64,000 nucleotides of DNA from assembly GCA_963576565.1 (NCBI GenBank), contig OY755039.1:77412789-77476788 (forward strand), read 5' to 3'. Source of the stretch: Aspidapion aeneum (taxonomy: Eukaryota; Arthropoda; Insecta; Coleoptera; Brentidae). The position numbers and the translations under genes are program-made. The notes beneath the pieces were generated by a model, which saw only the letters and a program-made list of their open reading frames with translations, was not told where the DNA came from and did not search any database. This document shows, piece by piece, positions 43,271-54,056 of this stretch; the stretch's first letter is position 1; each line of letters starts with the position of its first letter.

Positions 43271-43833
43271 TGAGAAGGTAAAAATAAACTAAAAAATATT
43301 TTTATTTTGTAATTTTTGATTTTTCGTTTACCTATTTATTTTATATTCATCCTGGCCGTGTTCAACAAGTTTTATTCCTTTAATAATTTTAAAATTAATT
43401 TAACATACCTATTGGTTCTGAAAAATTAATTTTACCACTAAAATACTGTCCGCGTAAAAATATAATGTTTTTTTTAAATATATAAAAAAAACATTATATA
43501 TAACACGTTTTTATTTAGATAAATATTTCTAACTTTTGCAAACTCTTAAACTTTATACGCGAACGTTTGTGTTGCCATTCAAATCCGAGCCGCTCGGTTT
43601 TAGTATGTAAAAAAGCAATAACATTTTAGTTGGAGAAAGTATTGACAAAGTTCCGATTTTTGGTTTGCCCGCCTGTCTTTCGGATTGCGGTTAAGACAAA
43701 AATACTTCCACCACAAGCGAGTTCAATATTGTGCATGTTTGGATTGCACGATATTGCGAGATAGGACAGGTCATACGTCGACGTTGTCTGATTTGATTGA
43801 AGGTTTCTCTGGCTCTGTTCGTAAGAAACAATA
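43271..43833. other. no recognisable gene
   Basis: No supported feature; the 61-codon minus-strand ORF overlaps the following MITE. Confidence 0.3.
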
Positions 43834-44114
43834 GAGAATTATTGAAATAAAGCCAGACTATAATAGTGCCAGGCACAATTTTGACACCTTCACATTTTAA
43901 TATCAGCTGTGATCTTTCAACACACGGCCTTTGTTTAATATATGAACCGGAATAATAAATTGCCTTCTTTTATTAATTGAAAATAATCGACGAAAGTTTT
44001 AAATTCGACTTTAGTATGTCAATTTTAAAGGATCAACTGTCAGTTTTCAATGTGAATGTGTCAAAATAGTGTCTGGCACAATAATTATAGCCTGGCTGTA
44101 TTTCAATAATTCTC
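43834..44114. mobile_element. 281 bp TA-target MITE
   Basis: GAGAATTATTGAAATAAAGC and the inverted ATTTCAATAATTCTC form the ends, with TA at 43832-43833 and 44115-44116. Inverted inner blocks include GCCAGGCACAATTTTGACAC and its complement. It shares length and layout (TTATTGRAATAAARCC start, TTGACACATTCACA block) with 22476-22753. Confidence 0.7.
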
Positions 44115-44185
44115 TAATAAATATAATACTGGTGTTTCATAAGTCACGTTAATTTATTAAAGGATTTGCAGTTTTATTATATACA

Positions 44186-44356
44186 GGGTGTTCGGCACAT
44201 GAACCGTCAACATTTTTTGGGATATTGTAGGGTTCATTTGCTACCTTTTCAACCATGGAATTTGGGTCCTTAGAGTCACGGCTAAAGAGATATGAATTTT
44301 TTAATTTTTTTCTCAAATTACCCAAAATCCCACCTTTAAACCCTCGTAAGCTTTTT
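44186..44356 (+). repeat. one end of a CAGGGTGTTC MITE
   Basis: ATACAGGGTGTTCGGCACAT starts a segment that is cut off by the (TA)n tail of RTE-like copy 2. The matching right end was not found beyond the LINE. Confidence 0.5.
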
Positions 44357-45395
44357 ATTATATATATATATATTTATCGGTTTCACAATGTTCTACGTCT
44401 TCCGATACCCAATCTCCACTCGTTTCTGTTTGCCCATAATTCATCATCTAGGCCTCTTATTCGTATTTCACTGTCTATTCCTTCTCTCCATCTTCTCCTT
44501 GGCCGTCCTCGTTTTCTTCGGCCAGTTGGTTTCCATTGTAGTATTTGTTTAGGTAGTCTTTCATCATTCATTCTTTGTACATGTCCGTACCACACTAGTT
44601 GTTTTGTTCTTATATCATCCACAAAAGTGCGTTCACCCACTGTCATAATTTCTCTTAGTCTTTGATTTGTAACTCTTTCTCTTTTTGATTTCCCTGCTGC
44701 TCTTCTCCAATAGTCCATCTCCGTAGCGGAAAGCATTTTTTCTGTTCTATCCTTGATTGGCCATACTTCTGAGCCGTATGTAATAATACTTTTTATAATG
44801 GTGTTATATATAAGCTTTTTGTTATGTTTTGATATACTTTGGTCCCAAATTATTCCATTTAATAAAGTTATTGCTTTTCTTCCTTGTACGTTTCGATCTT
44901 TTATAGCTTTGTCTAGTGTTCCGTCAGCTGTAATTTTTAGACCTAAGTATTTATACTCATCACAGGAGTGAATTCGCTGCCCGGTATTTAAGATTAGATC
45001 CTGTTTCATTCCACCGATACACATATACTCTGTCTTATTGAGATTAACCTCTAGTCCCCACTTATTGTACTCTTCTATTAGTTTTCGTGTCATATATTCG
45101 AGGTCGTCATAATCCTGAGCCACTACTATCTGATCATCGGCGAAACATAAAGTATACAAGGTGGTTTCGTCCAACGGAATTCCCATGTTTTGGCATTTTC
45201 TCTTCCATACTTTAAGGACTTGTTCCAAGTATATCTTGAAGAGCGTAGGCGAGATACAGCAACCTTGTTTAAGACCTTTATTTACTTGAAAGCCTTTGGT
45301 TAGTTTTGCTTTTATTTTAACTTTTGCCTTACTATTGCGGTATAACTCTTTGATGGCCTTAATTAGTTGTACGCTTATGCTTTTTATTAATGTCT
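44357..45395 (-). pseudogene. RTE-like LINE, copy 2 (longest open frame)
   Basis: A 5'-truncated copy with an uninterrupted frame from about 45390 to the stop at 44383. It includes GLKQGCCISPTLF, the catalytic CFADDQIVVAQD, LEVNLNKTEYMCIGG, LIYNTIIKSIITYGSEVW, MDYWRRAAGKSKRERV, RRKRGRPRRRWREG and GIGRRRTL. Compared with copy 1 it keeps the thumb region that is frameshifted there. It lacks the endonuclease and the first RT motifs, so it cannot work alone. On the plus strand the tail reads (TA)n then TTTATCGGTTTCACAATG. Confidence 0.9.
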
Positions 45396-45759
45396 GGAAA
45401 AGCATTATAATTCTCTATCCTGTATATCCTATCTCTATCTGGTCCTTTCCTGACGTAAAGAGGTATATTTTGTAAAAACTCTTTCTTTAAAAATCATAAA
45501 AATACTTAGTAGCTTGTAAAAAAAAAAGTGTTTGATAATCTGCGAATCAGTGGGATAAATAAAGTTTTGTTGCGCCAAAGCCCCTCCAGCTTGAGTGACA
45601 ACAAAGTATTTTCTTTCGAGATTGTGTTTGGCGCGCGAGAGGCAAAATTTAATTTAAGTTTATTGATTTATTTTTTATATTAAAATGTTTTGGTAAACTA
45701 AATATGTGCCAAACACTCTAATTACCTATGTAAACACAACAACTCACCGCAGAGATACC
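45396..45759. other. no recognisable gene
   Basis: No supported feature. Confidence 0.3.
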
Positions 45760-46771
45760 GGGTGGGCCCAAAAAAAACCGGACACTTTTTTTTCATTATA
45801 ACTTTTGAACTATACATTCGATTTCAAAGGGACAAACTGCACTTGGCAGACAATTAATCAAAGTTTTCACTAAATATACTTTTTTGTCCGCCATCTTAAA
45901 ATCCAAGATGCCGGATGAAATTAAAATGTACCCTTCAAAGATGCTCGTTTATTCTTATGTTGCGAACATGTTTTAATTATTTTTTAAATTATTAGAAAAG
46001 CTGCATTCTTGCCACGCCCAACAAAATCGGTTCAGTGGTGCCAATTATGTCTGCATTTATTTCCCTATAAATTCATTACTACTGAACCGATTTTAATGAA
46101 ATAAAAATATCCTGGCTAGAATTGATTGCTTTTTAAAGATCATGATCAAAGCTTATCGCCATCTTAAAATTTAAGAAAGCGGACAGAATCATAATTGGTT
46201 TTTTAAATGGAGTGTTTATTCTTATTTTGCAAAAATATTTTAGCTTTTTTTTAATTTATAGAAAATATCTACTTTTCCCCCACACAACAAGGTACAAATG
46301 AGTAAAATCGGTGTATCAGTTCTTAAAAAGTCTATTTTTGTTTCAATCATTATTTTACAGATTATACGATTGCATTGCCAATTCTCTCTGCATTAATTTC
46401 CTTCTAAATTCGTTAATACTAATCCGATTTTAGTGTAATAAAAAGAATCATGGTGAGAATTGATTGATTTTTAAAAATTAAAATCAAAATTTGCCGCTAT
46501 CTTAGAATTTATTTCGGTCAGAATCATACTTGATTCTTCAAAATGGCGTGTTTATTCTTATTTTCCGAAAATGTTTTGTTTTTTTTAATTTATAGAAAAT
46601 GACTACTATTCTCCCGCTTAACAAGGTACAAAGTAATAAAATCGGTAAAGTGGTTTTCACAAAATCGGATTTTGTTTTAACCATTGTTTTACAAAGTATA
46701 CGATTGCAGTCCCAATCCTGCCTACATTAATTTCTTTATAAATTCATTATTACTGAACCGATTTTTTAATA
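45760..46771 (+). repeat. diverged tandem array, 260-340 bp units
   Basis: GTTTATTCTTATTTTGC-type blocks recur at about 45950, 46208 and 46550, each followed by TTAATTTATAGAAAAT and later by TAAATTCATTACTACTGAAC and CGATTTTAATG. The units are diverged. It joins the Harbinger-like copy at 46.77 kb. Confidence 0.6.
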
Positions 46772-47603
46772 CACTAGTGCTAAGTGCTACAATCCTAGGT
46801 TTAAAAGTCTACATTTTGGTTGAAGGTTTAACTTATTTTTCCCGTGATTGCAATAGTTTTTAATATTTATATAAATTGTTCATAAATACCTTGCGATATG
46901 GGTCATCTTTTTTCGTTGTAACAAAGAAATTATTTCCACACAAAGGTTATAAATAAATAAAAATAATAAAATATTTTGGTTTAAAAATAGTAGCCATATT
47001 TAAACCTCCAAACGTCACTAGAAAATTCGCATAAAAACGGTGTAAGTCAGTATCAGCTGTCCGCTATATTTTACATGTTAATTTTTTAGACAAGTTAGGG
47101 ACGATTAAACCGATGGTCGATTGTTTTGTTGAATGTGTAATTGAATTGATTCTAATATATCTTGTGCTTTTTACAGTATTTAATTATTGATACGTATTTA
47201 ATACGGTAATGCATCTACAGATATAGTTTTAAGTTATTTATGTATTATTTAGCTTTGAATATTTTTGTATATAAGTTTTTTTGTCAATCATGGATAATTT
47301 CTATTTTTTTTCGAACCTCAGGGGTGCTACTACAATTTAAGACTATTTTTAACGGGAATCCTACGACTGCACGGACAAAATTTCCAAAAAATTACATTTC
47401 GTTACACAATTTTTATTTGGTGTTTCTTTATTTCTAAAGTTAATTTGAATTTATATGAGATGAAACTCACTGAGAAATGCTTACTATCATATTGCACATT
47501 AGGGTGAACCAAATCTTTGCAATTATTTGACCTGTGAGTATTAAAAAAATACACTTAAACCGGTCTAAAATGCTAAGTCTTAAGGTCTTAGTCAACACTG
47601 GTG
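46772..47603 (+). mobile_element. Harbinger-like element, third copy, left TIR decayed
   Basis: Left end CACTAGTGCTAAGTGCTAC, right end CAACACTGGTG. The interior matches 33251-32347 inverted (CATTTTGGTTGAAGGTTTAA, GGGTCATCTTTTTTCGTTG, CGGTGTAAGTCAGTATCAGC, GATACGTATTTAATACGG). About 30 bp of the left TIR are missing. No TSD is seen. Confidence 0.65.
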
Positions 47604-48124
47604 TAGGAGTACACAGGTACAACCAGCTTTTTTTGATTGGGGTTTGGTTAAATAAATTGTTACGAAAAAAATATATGGTTATAGATAAAGCACCAGCGTA
47701 AATCCCTAAATGGATTTCTTGAATAAATCAGGTCTTAATGCACCGCAGGCAAAATGCTAAGAAAAATGGATTAAAAATAAGAACGAAAATGTTTAAAAAT
47801 TTTCCCCAATAGCACCAGGCACACAAAACTAAATTTTTCAAAAGCGTTTTGCATTTGCTTTATTGCGCTAATAAACTAAAATTTTACAAGCGTTTTTAGA
47901 GTAAAGTTTTCAGGATTTAGCTTTCAAGCAGTGCCGGTTTAAGGGCCTAACGGGCCCTAGGCACTAGCGGTACTCTCCCTTTACAAAGTCGCTAAAAAAA
48001 CAAATTGATTCAGTAAGACAAGTTTCAGATGCCAACATTTATTATTACACAACCCTTACAGTTTCAAAGAAGTCCCTAGAAGCCTGGAATTTTCCCCAGT
48101 TAGTAAAAGTAGTAGTATATAAAA
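47604..48124. other. no gene; one hAT-like end at 47936
   Basis: CAGTGCCGGTTTAAGGGCC followed by GGGCCCTAGGCAC is a common hAT terminus in insects. Its partner was not found. Confidence 0.4.
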
Positions 48125-48196
48125 TTAACAAAAATAAATGGATCCATGACGGATCTGATACCTTCCTAGCTAGCCTATTACCACAAGTGAAGCTAT

Positions 48197-48616
48197 TGTC
48201 ACCCGGGGTTATCGTGACTATTTGTGTACGTGTTGCGCACAAATAAAGAGGATCGTGAGATAGTTTAGGGGTTTATTTAATACTAAGTACAAAGATACTT
48301 ACACATCAATCACTACTGTCTGGCCCAGTTTTCTGATACAAATATTATTCACGTGTAGGTCGGGTTCAGCTCTCGACCAGAATCTCTTTACTGTTTCTAT
48401 ACTTAACTATTGAGAACTTAGGTACTTAGCGTACTCACTGAACTGAACCCCGACTATCCGCTTGGTTTTATAGAATCATGTGATTACAAACGTGTCCTAA
48501 TCTTAAACAGAAATCGTTTGCACCTCATACTTCCAAGGTTGACGTCCTAATACCTTAACGTTAGGTCAACCAACCAACCAAGTTCCGGATATCATGCCTA
48601 AATGACATACATGACA
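48197..48616 (+). mobile_element. solo LTR, 420 bp
   Basis: It starts TGTCACCCGGGG and ends CATACATGACA, giving TG...CA with the short inverted TGTCA/TGACA. CTAT flanks it on both sides (48193-48196, 48617-48620). Removing it restores AAGCTATGATA, which matches AAAGCCATGATAT of the 42.8 kb copy. AAATAAAG at 48240 could be a polyadenylation signal. A 4 bp TSD fits Gypsy-type LTR elements. The internal region has been lost, presumably by LTR-LTR recombination. Confidence 0.8.
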
Positions 48617-48821
48617 CTATGATAATCAGCCTTGAAAACACTTTTTTGTAAATATCTCGGAAACCAATGCCTCTACGAAGTTTTTGCTTATAAGACAAAT
48701 TATTGAGCAAAATGTAGTCTACTTTATTCTAAAAATCATATATTGATACGATGATCCGTTAACAAGTTAGCATTTTTTAAATTAGCATCAATGGATTTTC
48801 ACCAAAAACTAATCAGCTCGT

Positions 48822-50155
48822 TTTTTTTTTTTTTTTCTACTGGTATGCGCACTCGCAAGGAGATCCCTATCACGCTCGAGAAGCGGCAAGCGCGGAAATG
48901 TTGGTGTGTGTTGGTTTTGAAACGGTTCAGGTTGTAACCTGCAGGGAAAACTGTCGCAGGGAGTTTATTCCACAGCGATGCTGTTCTCCAGAGATATGAA
49001 TTCTGATATAATGAGGTTCTTGGTACCTCTATTTTGACAATAAATTGATGGTTACCGTCTGTTTGACGTGTTCGCCTAGTAGGTGCTACTCTCGGGGGGA
49101 TCATACGTGCCAACTCTTCAGAGCATTTCCCGTGATAATACCTGTAGAAGAGAGATAGATCGCCCACAGTTCTTCGATGTTCGAGACTATCCAAGCTACG
49201 CGTAAGTGCGGGTCATTGATCAGCTTGATAGCTCGTTTTTGCACGATGTTCAAAAGCATTAAGGTATGTTTGGGTGCCGCACTCCATATATGTGAGCAGT
49301 AATCCATAGTTGGTCGAATCTGGGCTTTGTAGAGTGTCAGCAGTTGGCTTGGTGTATACAGATGTCTTGTACGAAATAGCACCCCAAGCTTTTGGGACGC
49401 CCTTTTAGCTATATCTGCCACGTGACTGTGCCAAGACATGTTGGTCTCTGCAGTGACTCCTAAGATGTTCAACTGGCTCTGCAATGCGATAGCACTTCCA
49501 GATAGCATGATGTTTGGCTCACCGGTGCTGGTCTTTTTTGAAAACAAGGCTGCTTGGGTTTTCTGCGCGTTTAACTGTACAAGGTTTTTGTTGCCCCAGT
49601 CCTCTATTATCACCAAGTCGTTATTTATCTGTGATATTTCAGTTAGTCTAAGGTAATGGAATTCACGTGCGGAGAGACATGTGGGTGGTATGACTGAGGA
49701 GACTACATTGCCATCATCTGCAAGCAATAAAGTGGATTTACTGTTTTATCTATGAGGTCATTTATGTAAATCAGAAAAAGTGTTGGCGAAAGGATTGCTC
49801 CCTGTGGCATACCAGCATTTATTTGGTAAGAGTTGGAGTTCCAGCCATCCAGTGCAACATAAATGGATCTATCCTGAAGGTAACTTTTAAACAAAGTGCA
49901 AAGTCTCGGCGACAATCCCGTTGCTTTGAGCTTTTTGAGCAGATTTTCATGCCAGACTTTATCGAATGCTTTAGATATATCTAAGGGAATTGTTCTTGTT
50001 TCACCTCGCAACTCAATCGCTTTTTGCCATAAGTGAGTGACGTATGTAAGTAAATCGCCAGTTGACCTATATTTTCGAAATCCGTATTGCTTGTCGTTGA
50101 TAATTTTGTACTTTTCCAAGTACTTGGTTAGGTGATTGTTCACAACATTCCAGAG
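48822..50155 (-). pseudogene. Jockey/CR1-group LINE, 5' truncated, frameshifted
   Basis: Minus-strand RT fragment with a poly(A) tail (T run at 48821-48836). In order: QYGFRKYRSTGDLLTYV, LDISKAFDKVWHENLL, AGMPQGAILSPTLFLIYIND, then a frame change inside the catalytic ADD (LADDGN) near 49.72 kb. It continues with LNAQKTQAALFSKK, SWHSHVADIAKRASQKLG, QIRPTMDYCSHIWS and a second frame change to DSLEHRRTVGDLSLFYRYYH, ending TASLWNKLPATVFP. The endonuclease and ORF1 are missing. The target, CAGCTCGTGAGAGTGTCG in the 42.8 kb paralogue, is cut after CAGCTCG, and no TSD is visible. A 270 bp 3' end of the same family lies at 51638-51912. Confidence 0.85.
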
Positions 50156-50302
50156 TGTCGAACACTATTTTACCTGAAAATTTTATGAAAATCGGTTTAG
50201 CGGTTTAGGAGGTATCGTGTTACGGACAGAAAAAAATACACATACACACACACAGTCAGACGCCACGACGATATTGATAGGATAGGTGAAAATACAACCA
50301 AA

Positions 50303-50693
50303 CATGGGCGTAGTCAGGGTGGGGCACTTGTCCCACCCTGACTTGTCACCTGCTCCATCCTGGCTTTAGCTCATTTAGTAATACGAGAATTAAAGGGGAG
50401 CTATAAACTTTAAAATGCGAAAATAGAATGCCAATACAAACTTTTTTTTAAATTTGGCGGGTCGCGCGACATTACTACATTAGGAATTGAGTTTACTGTG
50501 ACTTCCAGGGATAAATTTGAAAAAGACGTTTTATCAAGGTTTATTCGCAATCCTCGCAAGTTAATATTAAATTAAGTTTAGGTTATTCAGTTGATTAAAA
50601 CAGCATTTATAATATTTTTCAATAAATATTTGAATGTACAATCAAATTTTGTTTTTTTGCCCCACCCTGAGCGAGACCCTGACTACGCCCATG
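50303..50693. mobile_element. 391 bp hAT-like MITE
   Basis: The ends CATGGGCGTAGTCAGGGTGG and the inverted CTGACTACGCCCATG are followed inward by inverted CCCCACCCTGA blocks. The flanks CAACCAAA and CACCCAAA agree at 7 of 8 bases, an 8 bp TSD with one change. It interrupts the AC-core element. Confidence 0.75.
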
Positions 50694-51061
50694 CACCCAA
50701 ATAACACATGTTCGGCGTTATCTCAAAAATTTTTTCGTTGAAAACAATACCTTCTCCAGCCATTGCGGTGCAGGCTAAAAAGGTGAAAATTAGGTTTGGC
50801 AGACTATCTCTTCGATTTTAATGATTTTTTTGGTTAGTTTTTGAAAAAAACTGCAAATTTGGATGAAACATATATTAAAATATTTTTTTTTTACATAAGA
50901 CAATAAAAAGAAAATAGGCGGCATGTAAATCTTGTTACTGCGGTTCATGCAATAGGTACCTATGTGTGAATATGCCACCTTTTGCATGATTACCTATTCA
51001 AAAATGCATAGGTAAAACTTTGGCACCATAATTTAGTCAATTCTATTATACCTATATCTAG

Positions 51062-52262
51062 ATTTAAATCTGAGGGCACGGCAGTGCCTCGCCAAGTTCG
51101 CGCTGTCGTACCATCTTTTCTTGAAACATTTCAGCCCATATTTGACCTATCTAAAACTCTACTTCGGAATGAGCTACAAATCTCAAGCTTTGCGCAGTCG
51201 TAGATCTTAATAGATTTAACAACCTCTTCAAGTTTCATGGACTTACATAAAGTAGTAAAGTAGTTACGAAATTTCAAAAAACGTCGAAATTGCCACTCAG
51301 TCACTGACTCACTCACTCACTCATGTATAGATCATCAAAATTCTACTGTACTTCCAGACACGCTACAAAGCTGAAATTGGGCTGAGTGATAGAAATTGTG
51401 ACCAAACCCCTGGAAAAAATCAAAAAACCCCAAAATTCTCGTTTAATTTCCTCCAACATACATATAAATTTATGTAAAAGTAACATTGCCCACTTCCGGA
51501 AACGCTAGAGAGCGGAGCTTTGGAAGACCGATAGATACTATGATAAAACTATAGAAAAAAAATTTCAATCACCAAAATTTTAATTTACTTTCCTCCCCTA
51601 TAAATGTAAAGTTATGTAAAATTAACATTGCCTACTTTTTTTTTTTTACGGGTATGCGCACTCGCAAGGAGATCCCTATCACGCTCGAGAAGCGGCAAGT
51701 GCGCGGAAATGTTGGTGTGTGTTGGTTTTGAAACGGTTCAGGTTGTAACCTGCAGGGAAAACTGTCGCATGGAGTTTATTCCACAGCGATGCTGTTCTCC
51801 AGAGATACGAATTCTGATATAATGAGGTTCTTGGTGCCTCTATTTTGACAATAAATTGATGGTTACCGTCTGTTTGACGTGTTCGCCTAGTAGGTGCTAC
51901 TCCCGGGGGGATAGAGAGCTAAGCTTTAGAAGGCTGATAGGAACTATGATAAAACCATAGGAAAATATAAAAAAACCTCAAAATTTTTAATAAGGCATTG
52001 CAAAAGTTTGAAACAACATTCCGCATATTTTACTACTTTAAAACTTAAATATTATTCAAACCCTTTAAAAAATGTGTGAAAACATAACAAAACATTTCAA
52101 ACAAAGTTTAAAAAAACATTTTCAAACTAGTAAAAACCTTTTATTTTTAAATTTGTATTGGAGAACTTGGCTTTACTTTTATCACAATTCTTTTAGGGAA
52201 TACCACTTTCGCGTACTTGGCTTTTTTTACATGAAATGTTTTTGTTATGATAGTAATTTTCC
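51062..52262 (+). repeat. composite tandem/palindrome element, copy 1
   Basis: It starts GAGGGCACGGCAGTGCCTC and continues with TTCTTGAAACATTTCAGCC, CACTCACTCACTCA, then diverged ~130 bp units (CTTCCGGAAACGCTAGAGAG, ATGATAAAACTATAG, CCAAAATTTTAATTTAC). It ends in one arm of the 6.9 kb palindrome (CTTGGCTTTACTTTTATC). The same order is at 61074-62348. Confidence 0.7.
51638..51912 (-). mobile_element. 3' end fragment of the 48.8 kb LINE family
   Basis: A T run (poly(A) on the minus strand), then GGGTATGCGCACTCGCAAGG and on to GCTACTCCCGGGGGGAT, nearly identical to 48837-49100. It interrupts a unit of the composite repeat whose undisturbed form is near 61.56 kb (TTGCCTACTTCCAGACATGC). The plus-strand ORF here is a shadow. 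Confidence 0.85.
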
Positions 52263-52265
52263 AAA

Positions 52266-52715
52266 AAAAAAAACGGCCGACGTTTGTTCGGTTAGGTTTG
52301 GGTTATCGACCAAAGAGAGCTAAGTTGGATACAAAAATAAGGATTAATTCCAGATTTGTGCAGCAGGCAAAAATTTTAAGAAACTTTGACTTAAAATGTT
52401 TGATTTAACGCGCTTCAAATGCTTTAGAAAATTGCTTAAAATTAAACTAAATTTGTTACATTTGACGACTTTATAGCGCCGCACTGCAGGACCTGCAGTG
52501 CAGGTAATATTTTTATAAATTTATACGGTATTCCAAATTCTTAAAAAATTTGTATACTTTTGTAAATCTTTAAAAAAGCTTGCTGCCATGGGGGATGAGT
52601 TATATTATAAAAAGTGTTGTAAAATTTAGAAAAAGGGTACAGTTCTATTGTACTAGAGAACTACTACTAGAACAAACAAGAGCGCACCCAGGGTGGGTAG
52701 TCTTGGTAGCTATAG
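52266..52715. other. no recognisable gene
   Basis: No supported feature, apart from a CAGGACCTGCAGTGCAGGT hairpin near 52487. Confidence 0.3.
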
Positions 52716-52717
52716 AA

Positions 52718-53425
52718 ACGACCTCGAATATATGACACGAAAACTAATAGAAGAGTACAATAAGTGGGGACTAGAGGTTAATCTCAATAAGACAGAGTAT
52801 ATGTGTATCGGTGGAATGAAACAGGACCTAATCTTAAATACCGGGCAGCGAATTCAGTCCGATGATGAGTATTAATACTTAGGTCTAAAAATTACAGCTG
52901 ACGGAACACTAGACAAAGCTATAAAAGATCGAAACGTACAATCAAGAAAAGCAATAACAAAGTATATCAAAAACATAACAAAAAGCTTATATATAACACC
53001 ATTGTAAAAAGTATTATTACACACGGCTCAGAAGTATGGTCAATCAAGGATAGAACAGAAAAAATGCTTTCCGCTACGGAGATGGACTATTGGAGAAGAG
53101 CAGCAGGGAAATCAAAAAGAGAAAGAGTTACAAATCAAAAAATAAGAGAAATTATGACAGTGGGTGAACGTACTTTAGTGGATGATATAAGAACAAAACA
53201 ACTGGTGTGGTACGGACATGTACAAAGAATGAATGATGAAAGACAACCTAAACAAATACTACACTGGAAACCAACTGGCCGAAGAAAACGAGGACGGGAA
53301 GGAGAAGCTGGAGAGAAGGAATAGACAGTGAAATAAGAATAAGAGGCCTAGGTGATGAATTATGGGCAAACAGAAACGAGTGGAGATTGGGTATCGGAAG
53401 ACGTAGAACGTTGTGAAACCGATAA
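52718..53425 (+). pseudogene. RTE-like LINE, copy 3 (most truncated)
   Basis: It begins within the RT palm at DLEYMTRKLIEEYNKWGLEV, just after the catalytic site, and continues LNKTEYMCIGG. A stop in place of a lysine codon lies near 52873. About 26 nt present in copy 2 are missing near 52.96 kb. Then comes an open stretch MDYWRRAAGKSKRERV...VWYGHVQRMNDE to a frame change near 53.30 kb. The end reads AGAACGTTGTGAAACCG then ATAAATATATATAAAATATA. No catalytic motif is retained. Confidence 0.85.
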
Positions 53426-53554
53426 ATATATATAAAATATAGAATATGAGTAATTTTTTTTCTACTACTACCTATAATAAATTTGCTTGCTACGTTTTTC
53501 TTGTTTAATTAATACTTTTTTTTTGGTTCCACTATTAAGCATGCCGTTATTTAT

Positions 53555-54056
53555 TACCTTCCTAGCTCGCATAGCAATTTTTTTAAGATAACGCCGAAAA
53601 TTTGTTATTTGGGTGTATTTTGACCTTAGCAATATCGTCGTGATGTCTGTCTGTGTGTGTTTATGTATTGTTATTGTCCGTAACACAATAGGTCCTAAAC
53701 CGCTAAACCGATTTTCACAACATTTTCAGGTAAAATCGTAAAATACTGTTCGGCACTGTTACGAGCTGATTATAATAGATTTTGGACAAAATCTATTAAT
53801 GCTACTGACAAATTTTTGACAATTAAAATATTTTCAAAATGCCAACCTTTTCACAGAGCATCGCATCAATATGTGGTTTCTCGGAATGTAGTAGAACATT
53901 TTTCTCAATAATTTCTGTTATAACCAAAAACTTGGTATGGGCTTTCGTTTTTGAGATTTTCAAAAAAATTATTTTGAAGGCTGATTTATCATGGAGTTTA
54001 CTGAAGTGTGCTAATACGCTAGCTAGGAAGATATCGGATCCGTCATGGAGCCATTA
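53555..54056 (-). repeat. AC-core dispersed repeat, inverted copy
   Basis: Reads inverted: AGATAACGCCGAAAATTTG, GTCTGTCTGTGTGTGTTTA, CCGTAACACAATAGGTCCTA, GCTAAACCGATTTTCA, and ends TCGGATCCGTCATGGAGCCA. The 66- and 72-codon ORFs over it are shadows. Confidence 0.75.

Larger units (their letters stand above)
48125..50785 (+). repeat. AC-core dispersed repeat, split by three insertions
   Basis: The surviving parts are 48125-48196, 48617-48821, 50156-50302 and 50694-50785. They follow the order of the 42.78-43.27 kb copy. A solo LTR, a LINE fragment and a hAT MITE lie between them. Confidence 0.75.

Noticed and set aside
44383..45405. Functional gene from the 340-codon ORF
   Set aside because: It is a 5'-truncated LINE copy lacking the endonuclease and first RT motifs, with two more broken copies in the window.
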